Source: Lycium barbarum
Lineage: Eukaryota > Streptophyta > Magnoliopsida > Solanales > Solanaceae
Length of the DNA: 64,000 nt
Reading direction: 5' to 3'
Assembly: GCF_019175385.1 (NCBI RefSeq)
Contig: NC_083340.1
Span: 21,030,336 to 21,094,335 of the forward strand
Made by a program: the position numbers and the translations under genes. Positions 36,481-48,804 of this stretch are shown piece by piece. The stretch's first letter is position 1, and each line of letters begins with the position of its first letter. Under the pieces are notes generated by a model. That model was not told the DNA's origin and did not search any database. It saw only the letters and a program-made list of their open reading frames with translations.

Positions 36481-37120
36481 AAAAGGATATTAACTTAGCA
36501 AAAGGTAGACGTCAAATCAATTCAATTGCTTACATATACAATTACAGCAAGAGAGGCTACAGACAAAAAGCAAATGAAAGAAAGGGGGATTCGATTGTTC
36601 ATACGACTCGTACAGATTACGTTCCCCTGGTGAAATGAAAAGTTCAATGCACTCGAGCAAAATGATGAATTAAGCACGGTGAACCTCGTGATAACTAGCT
36701 GTCTAACTTTGAACTTGAGGAATGATGGCAGTTGAAATGGTCTTCTTTTGTCACATATCTGCAGAAAGAATCGATAAATAGAGTACAACAAAGAACCTTT
36801 GCAGACTTTAAATCCCATCAAATGCTTGGATCCCTCCTCTATTTACTTGCATGAAATTGCAGATGCAAACTCGAATAATTAATTTTCTTCACATCCAGCT
36901 AGAGCCTTCAATCCGAATCATAGAAGTCACTGGGACATGGTGTCATGACTTCAGATTCAAGAATCTGAACAACCCTGTGCATGGTGGGCCTCTCGTCGGG
37001 GTTTGAAGATACACACTGTGGGGCAACTGAAAGTAGGGAATCGAGGCTTTCAGTCTGTACGCGTTCACAAAGCGGATCAACTATCTCCATTCGTCGATTC
37101 TCAGACGCTAAAAAATTCAG

Positions 37121-38959
37121 CTGCACGATGAGTATGACAAGGGTTTAGAAGACCAATGATCTGAATAAAATACCTGCAATTCTAGCTATATGATCTGTTC
37201 ATCCAACTTGGGCAGAATACTTCAATACAAAAAGTAGAAAAATTCTTTTGCAAAATTCAAAAGGGTAATTGGAATGATTTTATCCAACTTGTTTTGGGTT
37301 TTCACATGATTTGATCAAATCAAACAACAAAAAAACTATAGATAGATTCTGAATTGTTCTTAAAATTGATTTGATCAGTGGTGATATTCAGTTTAGTCAG
37401 GTGCATAATGACATTGATATTCATTTAGATTTTAGCATTGCTTGGGTGCATAAACAGTCTTCTCCTTCAGGCTCTTACCTCCTCCTACCTACCTGGGGGG
37501 GGGGGGGGGGGGGGGGTCGTCATTATTCATCATTCTCCTATTTGCACTCTTTAGTTAATTCTGCTAAATATCTGTCCTTATTGTCCCTATATAATTTTTC
37601 AAGAAGACTTAATATTGTTTTATATCATTGGAAAACCATCGTTACTGATTGTCTCAAAGTGCAAGTTTTACCTGAATAATTTTGTGGTCATATCATACCC
37701 AGTTCACTCCTTATGCATTTTCAACCAATAACCTCATTTGCTTCTTTTTCTTTTTGTTGAAAAACTAACCTCTTTTTCTTTGTTGAGAAACTAACAACCC
37801 CCTTTAGTTTATTGTGTCCAAAAAATGCAGCTTAAAACACTCATCACAATAAATCTTAAAAGGGGTAAAGTGGGAATTACTCGCCCACCAACATGCTTCC
37901 CTCTACCTCTTTCCCTTGGTAATATCATTCTCACCCCCTCACCCCAACAAGGGAGGAGTATAGCAGTAGCTGAAAAATCAGTGGGAAGAGGAACTGGAAG
38001 GGAATTGAGGTTGGGGCAAAAGGTGTCGGTGGCAAATAACTTTTCAGCCGTACCCATTTGAGATCTCACGAGATGCAAATATGGGTGCTTCTGATATAAT
38101 TGCACTCCAATAGGCAAATAAAAATCTTCGAGAGATAAGTATACTTCAGGTAAACAGAAAACTACAACGAAACTCTTCAGGGCAAACATTTGAGATGGAT
38201 ATGCGCAATTAGCTCAATTAGTTTTTCTTTAGGTAATTTTAACTTTGCCTAAATAGAGACCTCAAGTGAAGCTCACATGCATCTCTGCAGTTTGGAATCT
38301 GGAAAGCCAAAAAGAATAGACCATGATAAATTATATGCATAACTAAAGATAAAGGTCAAACTAGTAAACTGTGACATACATCAAGACTAATTATGCATTT
38401 AGCTATGTTTAGGTAACAATCAGTTTTTCAGTAAATAATTACTCTTTGAATCAATCACTATATAGTGGTTTTGGGTTGTTGTCAGCTTCTGCTATGTTAG
38501 GTTGTTTTTATGTTCTTGCTTTAGGAAGAAAAACATCGACATCATCAACAGGAAAAGAATATCAGATAAGGCTAAGTAGCAATTCGAAGACCGTTCATTT
38601 TCCTCCCTAGCACCTTTAAGTTCAAGGAACAAACGTCATCACTGCAGTTAAGTACAACATTCATGTAGAATTTGTTATTCCCATATACCATTTGAATTAC
38701 AAAGATGATTTCGGGAGTCGAATCACAGTGGAAACATCCTAACCAGACCCTATTTCATCCTTAACGATTAGTTGTATGTTGTATGCATTCGTCAGATTTT
38801 CCCAATAACCTTAACCTTGCCAATAAATAGCCATACTGACATTTGTAGGCTTTAAAAAAATAAAGGTAGCTACCTTGTAAAAAGAATGCCAGGAGTTTCA
38901 CCCAAGAGGGAATAAACTTAAACGACTAGCAGTAAGATATAATTAATGACATAACATAC
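37121..38959 (-). other. Last intron of the FEI-like pseudogene
   Basis: 1.8 kb with a 22-base G run at 37495-37516. An ORF of 126 codons at 37809-38189 (minus) has no recognisable domain and I do not call it a gene. Confidence 0.6.
37495..37516 (+). repeat. Poly-G tract, 22 bases
   Basis: Uninterrupted G run in an AT-rich intron. Its length may be unreliable in assembly. Confidence 0.95.
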
Positions 38960-40640
38960 CCAGCCAACGATATTGAAGCCCTTCTCAATATATGATGCAT
39001 CAGTGGGCCGCTTTCCACTTTTGACTTCCAGAACCAGGACTCCAAAACTATACACATCAGTATTTTCTGTAGCCCTACCACTCTGCATGTATTCTTGAAA
39101 GAAGAAAAAGTAGAAGAGAAAAGAAAACACACAAGCTGTAAAACAAACAACGAAATATCCCAAGTGAAGCAGATATCACTTGCTCAAAATGAAAGCATAT
39201 AAAATCAGATTTCCACATGGCACTGCAAGGAGAACTAAATTCTTTAAGCACCTAGATAACCTCTCATCACATGTCACAACTTGATATAGCAGAGATGAAT
39301 ATGCATAAAGAACAGTATTTCCGATGCCTAACTTTATAGTGCCCTCAAGAGAAGCTTCGAAGTGGAACCACTTTCTCCCCCTCCCTCCCTCTGTCATTCA
39401 ACTAGGCCCATAATATCTTTTGTCAATATCAAGAAAAATAAGCATGAAAGACATCACAGGTGCACCTTCTACAGACAAAAGCAGTAACCATCTTGTACTT
39501 CAAAAGTAGTAGTGAAACCGTTACAGAAAAGGGAAAATCAGACTGCTCTCTCCCAGTTTCGACTATGTAGCAGCAGAAATTCATTCCAAGCATAGTTTAA
39601 TATTTGCAACTTCCTAAATAGAAGATGTTTATGTCTAATCATTGGGTATACCTGGAGCTAAATACCCAAATGTTCCGGCTACAATTGTTGTGATGTGAGA
39701 CTCCTCATCCCCGAGTAATTTGGCCAGTCCAAAATCAGATACTCGAGCCTCAAAGTTGCCATCAAGCAAAATATTGCTAGACTTCATGTCTCAGTGTATT
39801 ACTCGAGGGAAACAATCGGGATGTAAATAAGCCAGCCCTTCCTCAGCTCCCATGATCACAGTTAGCCGTGCACACCAGTCTAGTTGCTCAGATCTCTCTG
39901 TATAGAACATCAAAAACGATGTTTTCAATGGACCCAAAAGCAATAGTCAAATCTAAAACTCTCTACCCTGAGGATGTGAAAATATCAAAACAGCAACAGC
40001 AGTTTAACAACCAAGATGAATTAGCTTAAAGGAATGCCATTTTTTATTATTATGCTCTTTGCTCTGGGAGTTGCTTTCCGCCCTAGATGCTGAAAGAAAA
40101 CATCATGTCACAGTCCACTTCCCTAACATGAAACTCATTTTGTTACTCTATTGGATATAAGAACATTGACTCAACGAGATATTCAACCAGTTTGACAATT
40201 CATTTTTATTTTCATGGATTAGTGAACATACCATACTATGATAAAGATTAGCTAACATTACTAGGGTACTGTCATTTTCCGTAAGTGTGGATGTGGTTCT
40301 CATGCAATATAGCTGCATAAAAGGGCTGCAAGCCAGCCATCTGGTAAGCCAAAGCAAAGGAGTTCAAATGTAAATTCAAAGTTTCTTAAAAACAAAGTCC
40401 ATATTCAAAGTTCTACAGCAATATAACAACTGCTTGAATCCCAAACAAGTTGGGTTCAGCTATATGAATCCTCGCTGACCATGTTTTCCATTTAAGCTCA
40501 ACTCATGTCATCATCATACAAAAAGAACCTATTGCAATATTTAAACAAAATATAGAACACATATGAAACATCAACGACACACCAAGATATTCTTTAGTGC
40601 CATCAGACCATCAGAGCGTCTTGGTCAGTTAGCAACTTAT

Positions 40641-41181
40641 TGTTAGGATTTGAATCCCAAATCCGACCTTTGTAAGCAGGTTCCCAGGAAAGATTGGAGG
40701 GTCACAGCTGGACCACTTAAATACCAACCTCCTTAGACAGAACCTACTTACGCCGTGATGTAAGCGAAGAATAAATAGCACACACAGATTTATAGTGGTT
40801 CACCCTCAATGTGAGAGCTACGTCCACGTTGCTGCTGCAGATCTTATTAAAGAAGAAATATTACAAGTGTTTACAACACTCAACCTCACAACCCCAATCC
40901 CAATTACACTTAAGAATTTTACCACAGAAAATTCTCTCAAAGACCTTCTCTTACTTAGGTCTTTCACTAAGAGTATTTCTCTTAGATTTTTCTCTCTCTT
41001 TGGGATGTGTTGTCTTCTTCAATTTGGTGTGTTTACAAATGAACCATAAGCTACCTATTTATAGGAATGAATTTCCTATGATGAGGTAAGCGCTTACATC
41101 ACGACTATCATGAGGTAAGCGCTTACATCACGACTATGTGAACAAAAGAATTGACTTGTTTGGCCAATTCCACACCTAACA
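40641..41181 (-). repeat. 3' LTR of the copia element
   Basis: 541 bp. Includes a repeated gatgaggtaagcgcttacat motif, twice in tandem near 41076-41133. Carries CTCTCTCTTTGGG where the 5' LTR has CTCTCTTTGGG. Confidence 0.95.
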
Positions 41182-41192
41182 AATCTCCCACT
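41182..41192 (-). other. Copia polypurine tract
   Basis: AGTGGGAGATT on the minus strand, abutting the 3' LTR. Confidence 0.8.
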
Positions 41193-41251
41193 TGAAGACT
41201 AATTTTAATTTGTCTTCACACTTTGATCGATGCAGCAGCTCTTTCCTACTT

Positions 41252-44200
41252 TCATACTTCGTGCAGGCCAACTGAAGTTGAGCATAGCTTCAGTTTGTCT
41301 ATCGTCACTGCCTTTGTCAGCATGTCTGCTGGATTCTGACTCCCTGCGATCTTCTCAAGCACTAGCGCTCCATCTTCCAAAGCTGATCTAATGAAATGGT
41401 ATCGGAGTTGTATGTGCTTCGTTCGAGCATGGTAAACCGGGTTCTTTGCCAAATGAATGGCGCTTTGGCTATCACAATATAGCACACTTCCCTCGTGGTC
41501 CTGATCCAATTCCCGCAGAAAAGATTGTAGCCACATCATTTCCTTTGTGGCCTCCGTCACAGCAACGTACTCAGCCTCACAACTAGAGAGAGCTACTATC
41601 TTTTGCAACTTGGAAACCCAAGAGATTGCAGTACCTCCGAATGTGTAAACATACCCGGATGTGCTCTTTCTGCTATCAATATCACCACCGTTGTCAGCAT
41701 CAACATACCCTTGCAATCCTGTTTTTGATTTTCGGAAATACAGAGCTGAACTCGAGCTGCCTTTCAGATATCTGAATATCCACTTCACAGCCTCCCAGTG
41801 TTGCTTTCCCGGATTGCTCATAAATCGGCTGACAACTCCCACTGCATGTGCAATGTCTGGCCTTGTACATATCATTGCATACATAAGACTACCGATTGCA
41901 GATGCATAAGGTATCTTGTCCATCTGCTTCTTCTCATCCTCGGTTGTCGGCGACTGGTCCTTTGACAACCGAAAGTGTCCAGCCAAGGGAGTGCTGACTG
42001 GCTTGGCATCATGCATGTTAAGCCTTTTGATAACTTTCCTCACATATTCTTCTTGTGAGAGTTTGATGCCCTCCTTGCTTCGGTCGATTCTCATCCCAAG
42101 GATTTGCTTTGCAGCTCCCAAATCCTTCATTGCAAACTCTTCCGATAACCCTTTTTTCAACCGATCAATCTCCTGTAGGTTTGCTCCTACGATTAGCATG
42201 TCGTCGACATAGAGTAGCAGTATCATGTACGAGTCTTCAAATTTTTTGAAGTAACAGCAGTGATCTGCCTCGCACCTTGAAAAATCAGCTTTCTTCATAA
42301 AGCTGTCAAACTTTAAATACCACTGTCTTGGAGCCTGTTTTAGTCCGTACAGACTCTTTTGAAGTTTGCACACCAGATTCTCCTTTCCTTTGATTTTGAA
42401 TCCCTCCGGCTGTCGCATGTAGATTTCCTCGTCTAGATCACCGTGAAGAAATGCAGTTTTCACGTCCATCTGTTGCAGATGTAGATTTTCCTTTGCTACC
42501 AGCCCAAGAACAGTTCTGATAGTCACCATCTTGACTACGGGAGAGAAGATCTCCGTATAGTCAATGCCTTCTTTCTGTTGAAATCCCTTTGCAACCAGCC
42601 TTGCTTTATAACGCTTGCTTCCATTAGGTTCTTCCTTTATCCGATAAACCCATTTGTTTTGCAATGCCTTTTTATCCTTTGGCAACTCGGCTAACTCCCA
42701 TGTATGATTTGCCGATAGTGAATCCATCTCATCCTTCATTGCCAGCTCCCACTTAGTCGATTCATCGACTTGCATTGCTTCTTCATAACATTCCGGTTCC
42801 CCTCTGTCAGTGAGTAGAATGTAGTTGAGGGATGGAGAGTACCTGTGAAGCGGCTTCCTGATCCTGGATGATCTACGCAGTTCTGTGATTGACATCTGTT
42901 CATTTGTTTCAGAATCAGCACTTTCATCAGCACCTTCTCGGATTGTTTGTTCCTCTGCCTCGGTTGTACCTGGCTGCGGCTCAGGTGCCGGAAAGTCCCT
43001 CAAATCGACTATTTCCGATTCCTTGTCCTGACATTCTGAATTCTTTTGCAGCTTGTCTTTGTACAGTACCTCTTCGTTAAAGACAACATTCCTGCTTCGG
43101 ATGATCTTCCGATTTTGTTCATCCCAAAATCGGTACCCAAGCTCGGTGTCACCATAGCCAATAAAGTAACACTTCTTTGATTTTGGATCAAGCTTGCTTC
43201 TAGCCGTATCATCATTATGAACATATGATAAGCAACCGAACACTTTCAGAAATGAAAGATTTACCTTCTTGCCACTCCAGACTTCTTCTGGAATTCTGAA
43301 ATCCAAGGGAACTGACGGTCCTCGGTTAATTAAGAAGGCCGCGGTATTGACTGCATCTGCCCAGAATGTCTTGGGCAGTCCAGAGTGTATTCTCATACTC
43401 CGAGCACGCTCGTTCAACGTTCGGTTCATTCTTTCGGCTACTCCATTCTGTTGCGGCGTTCCAGGAATAGTCTTCATCATCTTGATCCCATTATCGGCAC
43501 AGTAACGTTTGAAATCACCATCAGTGTATTCTCCGCCGTTGTCGGACCTCAAACACTTCAACTTGAGGTTTGTTTCATTCTCAACCATGGCTTTCCATCT
43601 TTTGAATACACTAAACACATCAGATTTATTTTTCATAAAATAAACCCATACCATCCTGGTTGAATCATCAATGAAGGTCACGTAGTAGTGTGATCCTCCA
43701 AGAGAGGGGACAGTGGTAGGTCCCCACACGTCTGTGTGCACCAATTCCAGCTTCTCGACCTTCAACTCCCTGCCTGCATTTGAGAAGCTTACTCGCTTTT
43801 GTTTTCCGAGAATGCAGCTCTCACACGTATGAAGGTCCACCGTCTTCAGCTCCGGAATTAAGCCATTTGTCACCAACAGCTTCATCCCCTTCTGGCTGAT
43901 ATGCCCCAGCCGACAATGCCACAAATCTGTCTTCTTTGTGTTGTCAACCACAACAACAGTATCACGACAGCTAGTCGTCATGTAGAGAGTGCCAATCTTC
44001 TTTCCTCGGCCAACTACCATAGCACCTTTCGCCACCTTCCAAGACCCATTACCAAAATTGAGATCATATCCCTCATCATCAAGCTGACCTACTGAGATCA
44101 GGTTTCGCATCAGCTTTGGAACATGTCTAACTTTTGTAATCTTCCACGAGGATCCATTTGACATCTTCAAATTAATGTCTCCCGTGCCAACAACATCTAG

Positions 44201-45178
44201 CGGCTCTCCATCGGCTAAATAAACTTTGCCGAGATTCCCAGCCACGTAGTTTGTCATTATATCATGATGTGGGGTGGTATGAAAGGACGCTCCTGAGTCA
44301 AGCACCCAAGAGTCTATCGGGCTGTCAACCGATAGCAACAACGCATCGCCAATGTCTTCCGTAGCAGCGTTGATTCCAGCCCCCTTGTTGTCCTCCTTCT
44401 TTGGCGCCCTGCAGTTCTTCTTGAAGTGACCTGGTTTTCCACAGTTCCAACACTCAAATGTTCGTCCTGGTCTGGATTGACCCCTGCCATTCCTTGACTT
44501 CGATCTGCCCCTATTTCGGTTGTAGTTTCTGTCATAATTTTTGCTTCTGTTTTCAACATTAAAAGCAGAACTCGTCGATGCCTCTCCAGAATCTGTCCTG
44601 CGCACTTCCTCAGCAAGGATACGATCCCTAACATCGTTGAACTTTAGTTTTTCACTACCGACAGAATTACTAACCGCTGCTCTCATTGGCTCCCAGCTAT
44701 TTGGTAGGGATGCCAACAAAATTAGAGCTTGCACTTCATCATCGAAGTCAATTTTTACCGATGACAATTGATTTACAATGGTATTGAATTCATTTACGTG
44801 TGCAGCAACATGAGCATTTTCCATCATCTTTAGATGAAATAGTTTCTTCATGAGAAATACCTTATTATTTGCCGAAGGTTTCTCATACATGTCAGACAAT
44901 ACCTTCATCATATCAGCGGTGGTCTTCTCCTTTGCCACGTTGTGAGCAACGTTCTTCGACAACGTCAGCCGAATGACTCCCAGAACTTGTCTGTCGAGGA
45001 GATTCCAATCTGCTTGCTTCATCTCCTCTGGTTTCGGACTCAGAGGTTCATGAAGCTTTCTGCCATATAAATAATCTTCAATTTGCATTCTCCAGAACGC
45101 AAAGTCTGTACCATCGAATTTACCGATGCCGTGCGTCGTACCATCTTCGCCTCCCATCGTTTCTAAATCACAACACAA
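41252..45178 (-). CDS. gag-pol: Copia gag-pol polyprotein, 1308 aa, intact
   Basis: One ORF with every expected domain in copia order. Gag (UBN2-like) at 15-230. CCHC knuckle CWNCGKPGHFKKNC at 243-256. Aspartic protease DSG at 294-296. Integrase zinc-binding HHCC at about 421-454, with DDE residues at about D482, D546 (DNGGEY) and E582. Reverse transcriptase with MDVKTAFLHGD at 904-914 and YVDD at 990-993. RNase H with CDSQSAIHLAKN near 1240. No stop or frameshift. Met8 is an alternative start closer to the usual gag N terminus. Closest in look to tobacco Tnt1 and relatives. All catalytic residues are present, so the copy could be active. Confidence 0.96.
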   Translation of the reverse strand: MCCDLETMGGEDGTTHGIGKFDGTDFAFWRMQIEDYLYGRKLHEPLSPKPEEMKQADWNLLDRQVLGVIRLTLSKNVAHNVAKEKTTADMMKVLSDMYEKPSANNKVFLMKKLFHLKMMENAHVAAHVNEFNTIVNQLSSVKIDFDDEVQALILLASLPNSWEPMRAAVSNSVGSEKLKFNDVRDRILAEEVRRTDSGEASTSSAFNVENRSKNYDRNYNRNRGRSKSRNGRGQSRPGRTFECWNCGKPGHFKKNCRAPKKEDNKGAGINAATEDIGDALLLSVDSPIDSWVLDSGASFHTTPHHDIMTNYVAGNLGKVYLADGEPLDVVGTGDINLKMSNGSSWKITKVRHVPKLMRNLISVGQLDDEGYDLNFGNGSWKVAKGAMVVGRGKKIGTLYMTTSCRDTVVVVDNTKKTDLWHCRLGHISQKGMKLLVTNGLIPELKTVDLHTCESCILGKQKRVSFSNAGRELKVEKLELVHTDVWGPTTVPSLGGSHYYVTFIDDSTRMVWVYFMKNKSDVFSVFKRWKAMVENETNLKLKCLRSDNGGEYTDGDFKRYCADNGIKMMKTIPGTPQQNGVAERMNRTLNERARSMRIHSGLPKTFWADAVNTAAFLINRGPSVPLDFRIPEEVWSGKKVNLSFLKVFGCLSYVHNDDTARSKLDPKSKKCYFIGYGDTELGYRFWDEQNRKIIRSRNVVFNEEVLYKDKLQKNSECQDKESEIVDLRDFPAPEPQPGTTEAEEQTIREGADESADSETNEQMSITELRRSSRIRKPLHRYSPSLNYILLTDRGEPECYEEAMQVDESTKWELAMKDEMDSLSANHTWELAELPKDKKALQNKWVYRIKEEPNGSKRYKARLVAKGFQQKEGIDYTEIFSPVVKMVTIRTVLGLVAKENLHLQQMDVKTAFLHGDLDEEIYMRQPEGFKIKGKENLVCKLQKSLYGLKQAPRQWYLKFDSFMKKADFSRCEADHCCYFKKFEDSYMILLLYVDDMLIVGANLQEIDRLKKGLSEEFAMKDLGAAKQILGMRIDRSKEGIKLSQEEYVRKVIKRLNMHDAKPVSTPLAGHFRLSKDQSPTTEDEKKQMDKIPYASAIGSLMYAMICTRPDIAHAVGVVSRFMSNPGKQHWEAVKWIFRYLKGSSSSALYFRKSKTGLQGYVDADNGGDIDSRKSTSGYVYTFGGTAISWVSKLQKIVALSSCEAEYVAVTEATKEMMWLQSFLRELDQDHEGSVLYCDSQSAIHLAKNPVYHARTKHIQLRYHFIRSALEDGALVLEKIAGSQNPADMLTKAVTIDKLKLCSTSVGLHEV

Positions 45179-45184
45179 CCTGTT

Positions 45185-45196
45185 GCTCTGATACCA
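45185..45196 (-). other. Copia primer-binding site, initiator tRNA-Met
   Basis: TGGTATCAGAGC on the minus strand, two bases from the 5' LTR; the standard copia primer site. Confidence 0.93.
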
Positions 45197-45198
45197 GT

Positions 45199-45737
45199 TG
45201 TTAGGATTTGAATCCCAAATCCGACCTTTGTAAGCAGGTTCCCAGGAAAGATTGGAGGGTCACAGCTGGACCACTTAAATACAAACCTCCTTAGACAGAA
45301 CCTACTTACGCCGTGATGTAAGCGAAGAATAAATAGCACACACAGATTTATAGTGGTTCACCCTCAATGTGAGAGCTACGTCCACGTTGCTGCTGCAGAT
45401 CTTATTAAAGAAGAAATATTACAAGTGTTTACAACACTCAACCTCACAACCCCAATCCCAATTACACTTAAGAATTTTACCACAGAAAATTCTCTCAAAG
45501 ACCTTCTCTTACTTAGGCCTTTCACTAAGAGTATTTCTCTTAGATTTTTCTCTCTTTGGGATGTGTTGTCTTCTTCAATTTGGTGTGTTTACAAATGAAC
45601 CATAAGCTACCTATTTATAGGAATGAATTTCCTATGATGAGGTAAGCGCTTACATCACGACTATCATGAGGTAAGCGCTTACATCACGACTATGTGAACA
45701 AAAGAATTGACTTGTTTGGCCAATTCCACACCTAACA
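45199..45737 (-). repeat. 5' LTR of the copia element
   Basis: 539 bp, nearly identical to 40641-41181. The promoter of the element should lie here. Confidence 0.95.
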
Positions 45738-46770
45738 CTTATCTCCACTATTTCCAAAGAAATGAACAGTTTAACAACCTAGACGTGAAAACATCTCTAG
45801 AGTGCCATCTGCACCAGCCAAAGATGTAATCACTATCTGCTTTGTTTTTTTCCATTATCGGCTCTTGTATTAAAAGGTCAGAAATTTGTTTGATCAAGCC
45901 AATGGATACTAATCCATGTATGTTTAGAGTTGCATTAGGACATCAAACGCAGAGCTTAGTCAATCCCATTCAGAAATTTTCTCCAAAGGCTGACAGTATT
46001 TTTCCAATCAATTGCATATCAAACACTGCTTTAACAGCATTCCCTTCTGTCCCAGTGACAATCTGCCAGACTTTTTGAGACAATATTTCGCTGATTGGAT
46101 CAATCAGGATAGCAATAGAAAGTGACCCCTTATCATAATTTATCCTCATTCTTAATAGACCCCTGTCTAATATGTTTGCTCCTATCTGCATATGGATTTT
46201 GCCTTTGAAAAACAGGTCTCTCATGCTTCCACAATAGCACATATCCAATATAATTTGTCTCTGTTACTGTTACTATTAGATTGCGCGTTTTATCTCCAAA
46301 CTGGGCCACAACACCCAAAGTTCAATTGGGTGCTCTAAACGGAAGATAGCCAACCCTATTGAGCTATGAATATCAAGATTGCTAAAATCTCAAATGATTT
46401 TCCAATTAGACGAGAAATGCCAGAAATTCTCACCAAACCCAGCTAATGTGCTGAATCCACAAAATAACAAATATTTTCACCAATTGATGACCACAAGATA
46501 TTTTACAAAGGGACGTATGTCTCACCGTGCAGAACTTCATCTAGGCTACCTCCGGATAAGAAGTCATAAATCAACAGCTTTGATGTTGGAGAATTGCAAT
46601 ACCCTCGAAGATTTACCAGATACTGGTGCTTAATGCTTACAAGAATTTCAAGCTCCCTTCCAAAGAATCTATTGAAGCCTTCATTCATCTTGATAATTCT
46701 CTTCAATGCAAATATATTGCCGTCATCCATTGCAAGCTTGTAAACAGTTCCAAACCCCCCCGAACCAATT

Positions 46771-47793
46771 TCAAGTCAACTTTTTGAAATTCAACAGTCA
46801 ACTTGTAATTAGTCAAATGTTTTAAAAAGGAACGGAACCATTAAAATAAAAGTCAAGGCCTTTTTTTATTGCTAGATGCCCTAATTTATGTTCTTTCCCA
46901 ATTCTTTATCTTTTCTTCTACCATCTTAAAAAAAAGTAAAGAAAATCACGTGTTCTTGTAAGTAGCGTATAATAAATTGTTTTAATCAGTCTTTTGCTGG
47001 GATGGAGCACATTTATATATATATATTCACTTATTTATAGTTTTCTTCAAAAATTTATGCAAAATTAACTATTTAACAATATTTATTATATATATAAACT
47101 AATTTTTTTTTTTGAAACTTTATGTTCTTTTATGAAATACTAAAAATTAAATACCCATGGGGCTTATGCCTCGTTGAGGCATACGTAAAACGCCTCGTCT
47201 TACACCCCTGCCTTTTGAAACACCGGCCGTAACAATCAACATATGAAAGATACATCATCAGACATGCACATACAATTGAATTGGAGTTTGTGTGAGATGG
47301 AGGACAAGCAAAAGCATGATTATTTGCATTGAGAAGAAAGGTTTGGAAGAAACTGATAAAGAAAGCTAAATAAGGGTGACTGTAGGTAGTAGAACCACGG
47401 AGCAACAAATATCTAGTTGAAATAAGATGTTTTTATTTCTATTTAATTGTTATGTGGGCTGAGAGGAAGTAGAAAGAGGTAGAAGATTACATAGTGGGCA
47501 TTTGAACCTCAAACCTATATGGTGGAAGGTGTGTAAGCTCAGCAGGTTATTAGGTTACACAGCACAAACTGTGAAAAGTCAAAAAACGGAAAAGATTGCA
47601 TCTTTTATTCAAGGAATGTATATAATTATAAATATTTTGGTTGCATGGGTACAGTCATTCACGAAGACATAAATGTTGTCCAAATACCATTCTTGCTTAT
47701 GCAAACTAAGGTGAACCAACCATGTGGGTGCTTGAGACCTGCAGAATAGCATGCACTCTAAAGAGAACCAAAATATGAAACAGAGAGTCTTAC
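46771..47793 (-). other. Replaced segment in the FEI-like gene
   Basis: By comparison with the family, exons for later LRRs, the transmembrane helix and the juxtamembrane region belong here. I find none in any frame. Low-complexity AT DNA and a short GAGGCATACG/CGCCTCG repeat (about 47155-47225) occupy the space. Confidence 0.6.
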
Positions 47794-48770
47794 AGATGCT
47801 CAAGCTCAGGAAGGCTCCCCAACTCATCAGGAATCGGTCCGCTTAAATAGTTACCCTGGAGAAACCTGCATAATAGGATTAAAATTCCAAGCAAATCAGC
47901 TTAGCATGTGCATTAATAACTTTGTAATTTGAAATTCTAGAGGAACGCCAACAAAAAAGCCACGCAAACCTCTCTTGAACATATCAAAACCAAAACACAG
48001 CTTAAGTTTATTGTATTTTACATATCAAGATTAGTAGCATAGCAAGGAGTCGAGGACTATAACATCTAGCAATGACAAGCCCGGTTGTGCAATATGAACG
48101 GGGATGAAGTGATTAACTTATACATGAACTAAAAAGAGTGTAACCACAAAATGTGAACCACTGTCCATAGAGATATTGAATTTTGCACTCAAAGTTTTAT
48201 GCTCGATCTCCACAAAACGAAATGCCAGTTTTACTGTTTGTATACGCATCCTTGTTACCTAGCAAGAGGGGGATCAACCATAATATAAAGCATAAATTCT
48301 CTTAATGAACAAACTGATAATGACACCCAAAATTCCAACCAGAGTATTAACGCCAACTTACCTCTAAAAATTGAGTCATGGGAATATGGTGTGGTTCAGG
48401 CTTAGTACGATTTTAGATGGTACTGAGGTTAAGGGGAAGAAGGAAGAGGTGGGACTGTGGGGCAGCGGAAATAGGTATATCGTATCTTAGGAAGTCCGAC
48501 AAAAGCACGCAAACTAAGTTGGAGTTCTTCATATTCATGCAAGAGCTTAATAACAGAAACTAAAGCACCTCGATAAATGAAGAAAATTAAATATGCGGGT
48601 TACGCCAAAGAAGTGCAATTGCATAACTTACAAGGATTTCAGCTTTGTACAGTTTCCCAATGTAGGAGGTATTGTCCCATAGAAATTATTGTCATGAAGA
48701 AATCTGCATTTGCGTAGATTTGTGTTAGCATAGTATAGTGGTACTGACAATAAATAGAAACGAGAACCGG

Positions 48771-48804
48771 AGAACAGGAGAACAGGAGAACAGGAGAACA
48801 GGAG
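48771..48804. repeat. 8-bp tandem repeat, about 4 copies
   Basis: AGAACAGG repeated, in the intron between two LRR exons of the FEI-like gene. Confidence 0.9.

Larger units (their letters stand above)
40641..45737 (-). mobile_element. Complete Ty1/copia element, Tnt1-like, intact
   Basis: LTRs at 40641-41181 and 45199-45737 begin TGTTAGGATTTGAATCCC and end CACACCTAACA. The target duplication CTTAT flanks both sides (40636-40640, 45738-45742). The LTRs differ by two substitutions and a 2-bp CT indel, so the insertion is young. The element has a primer site (45185-45196), a polypurine tract (41182-41192) and one uninterrupted gag-pol ORF. It lies in an intron of the FEI-like gene, in the same orientation. 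Confidence 0.96.

Noticed and set aside
37809..38189. 126-aa minus-strand ORF in the last FEI intron
   Set aside because: No domain, no conservation argument, and it falls between two FEI exons with good splice sites.
40436..40480. Phrase cccaaacaagttgggttcag followed by ctatatgaatcc, seen in many plant dispersed repeats
   Set aside because: Probably a short remnant of a LINE or SINE 3' end, but I cannot set boundaries or find a target duplication, so it is not annotated.
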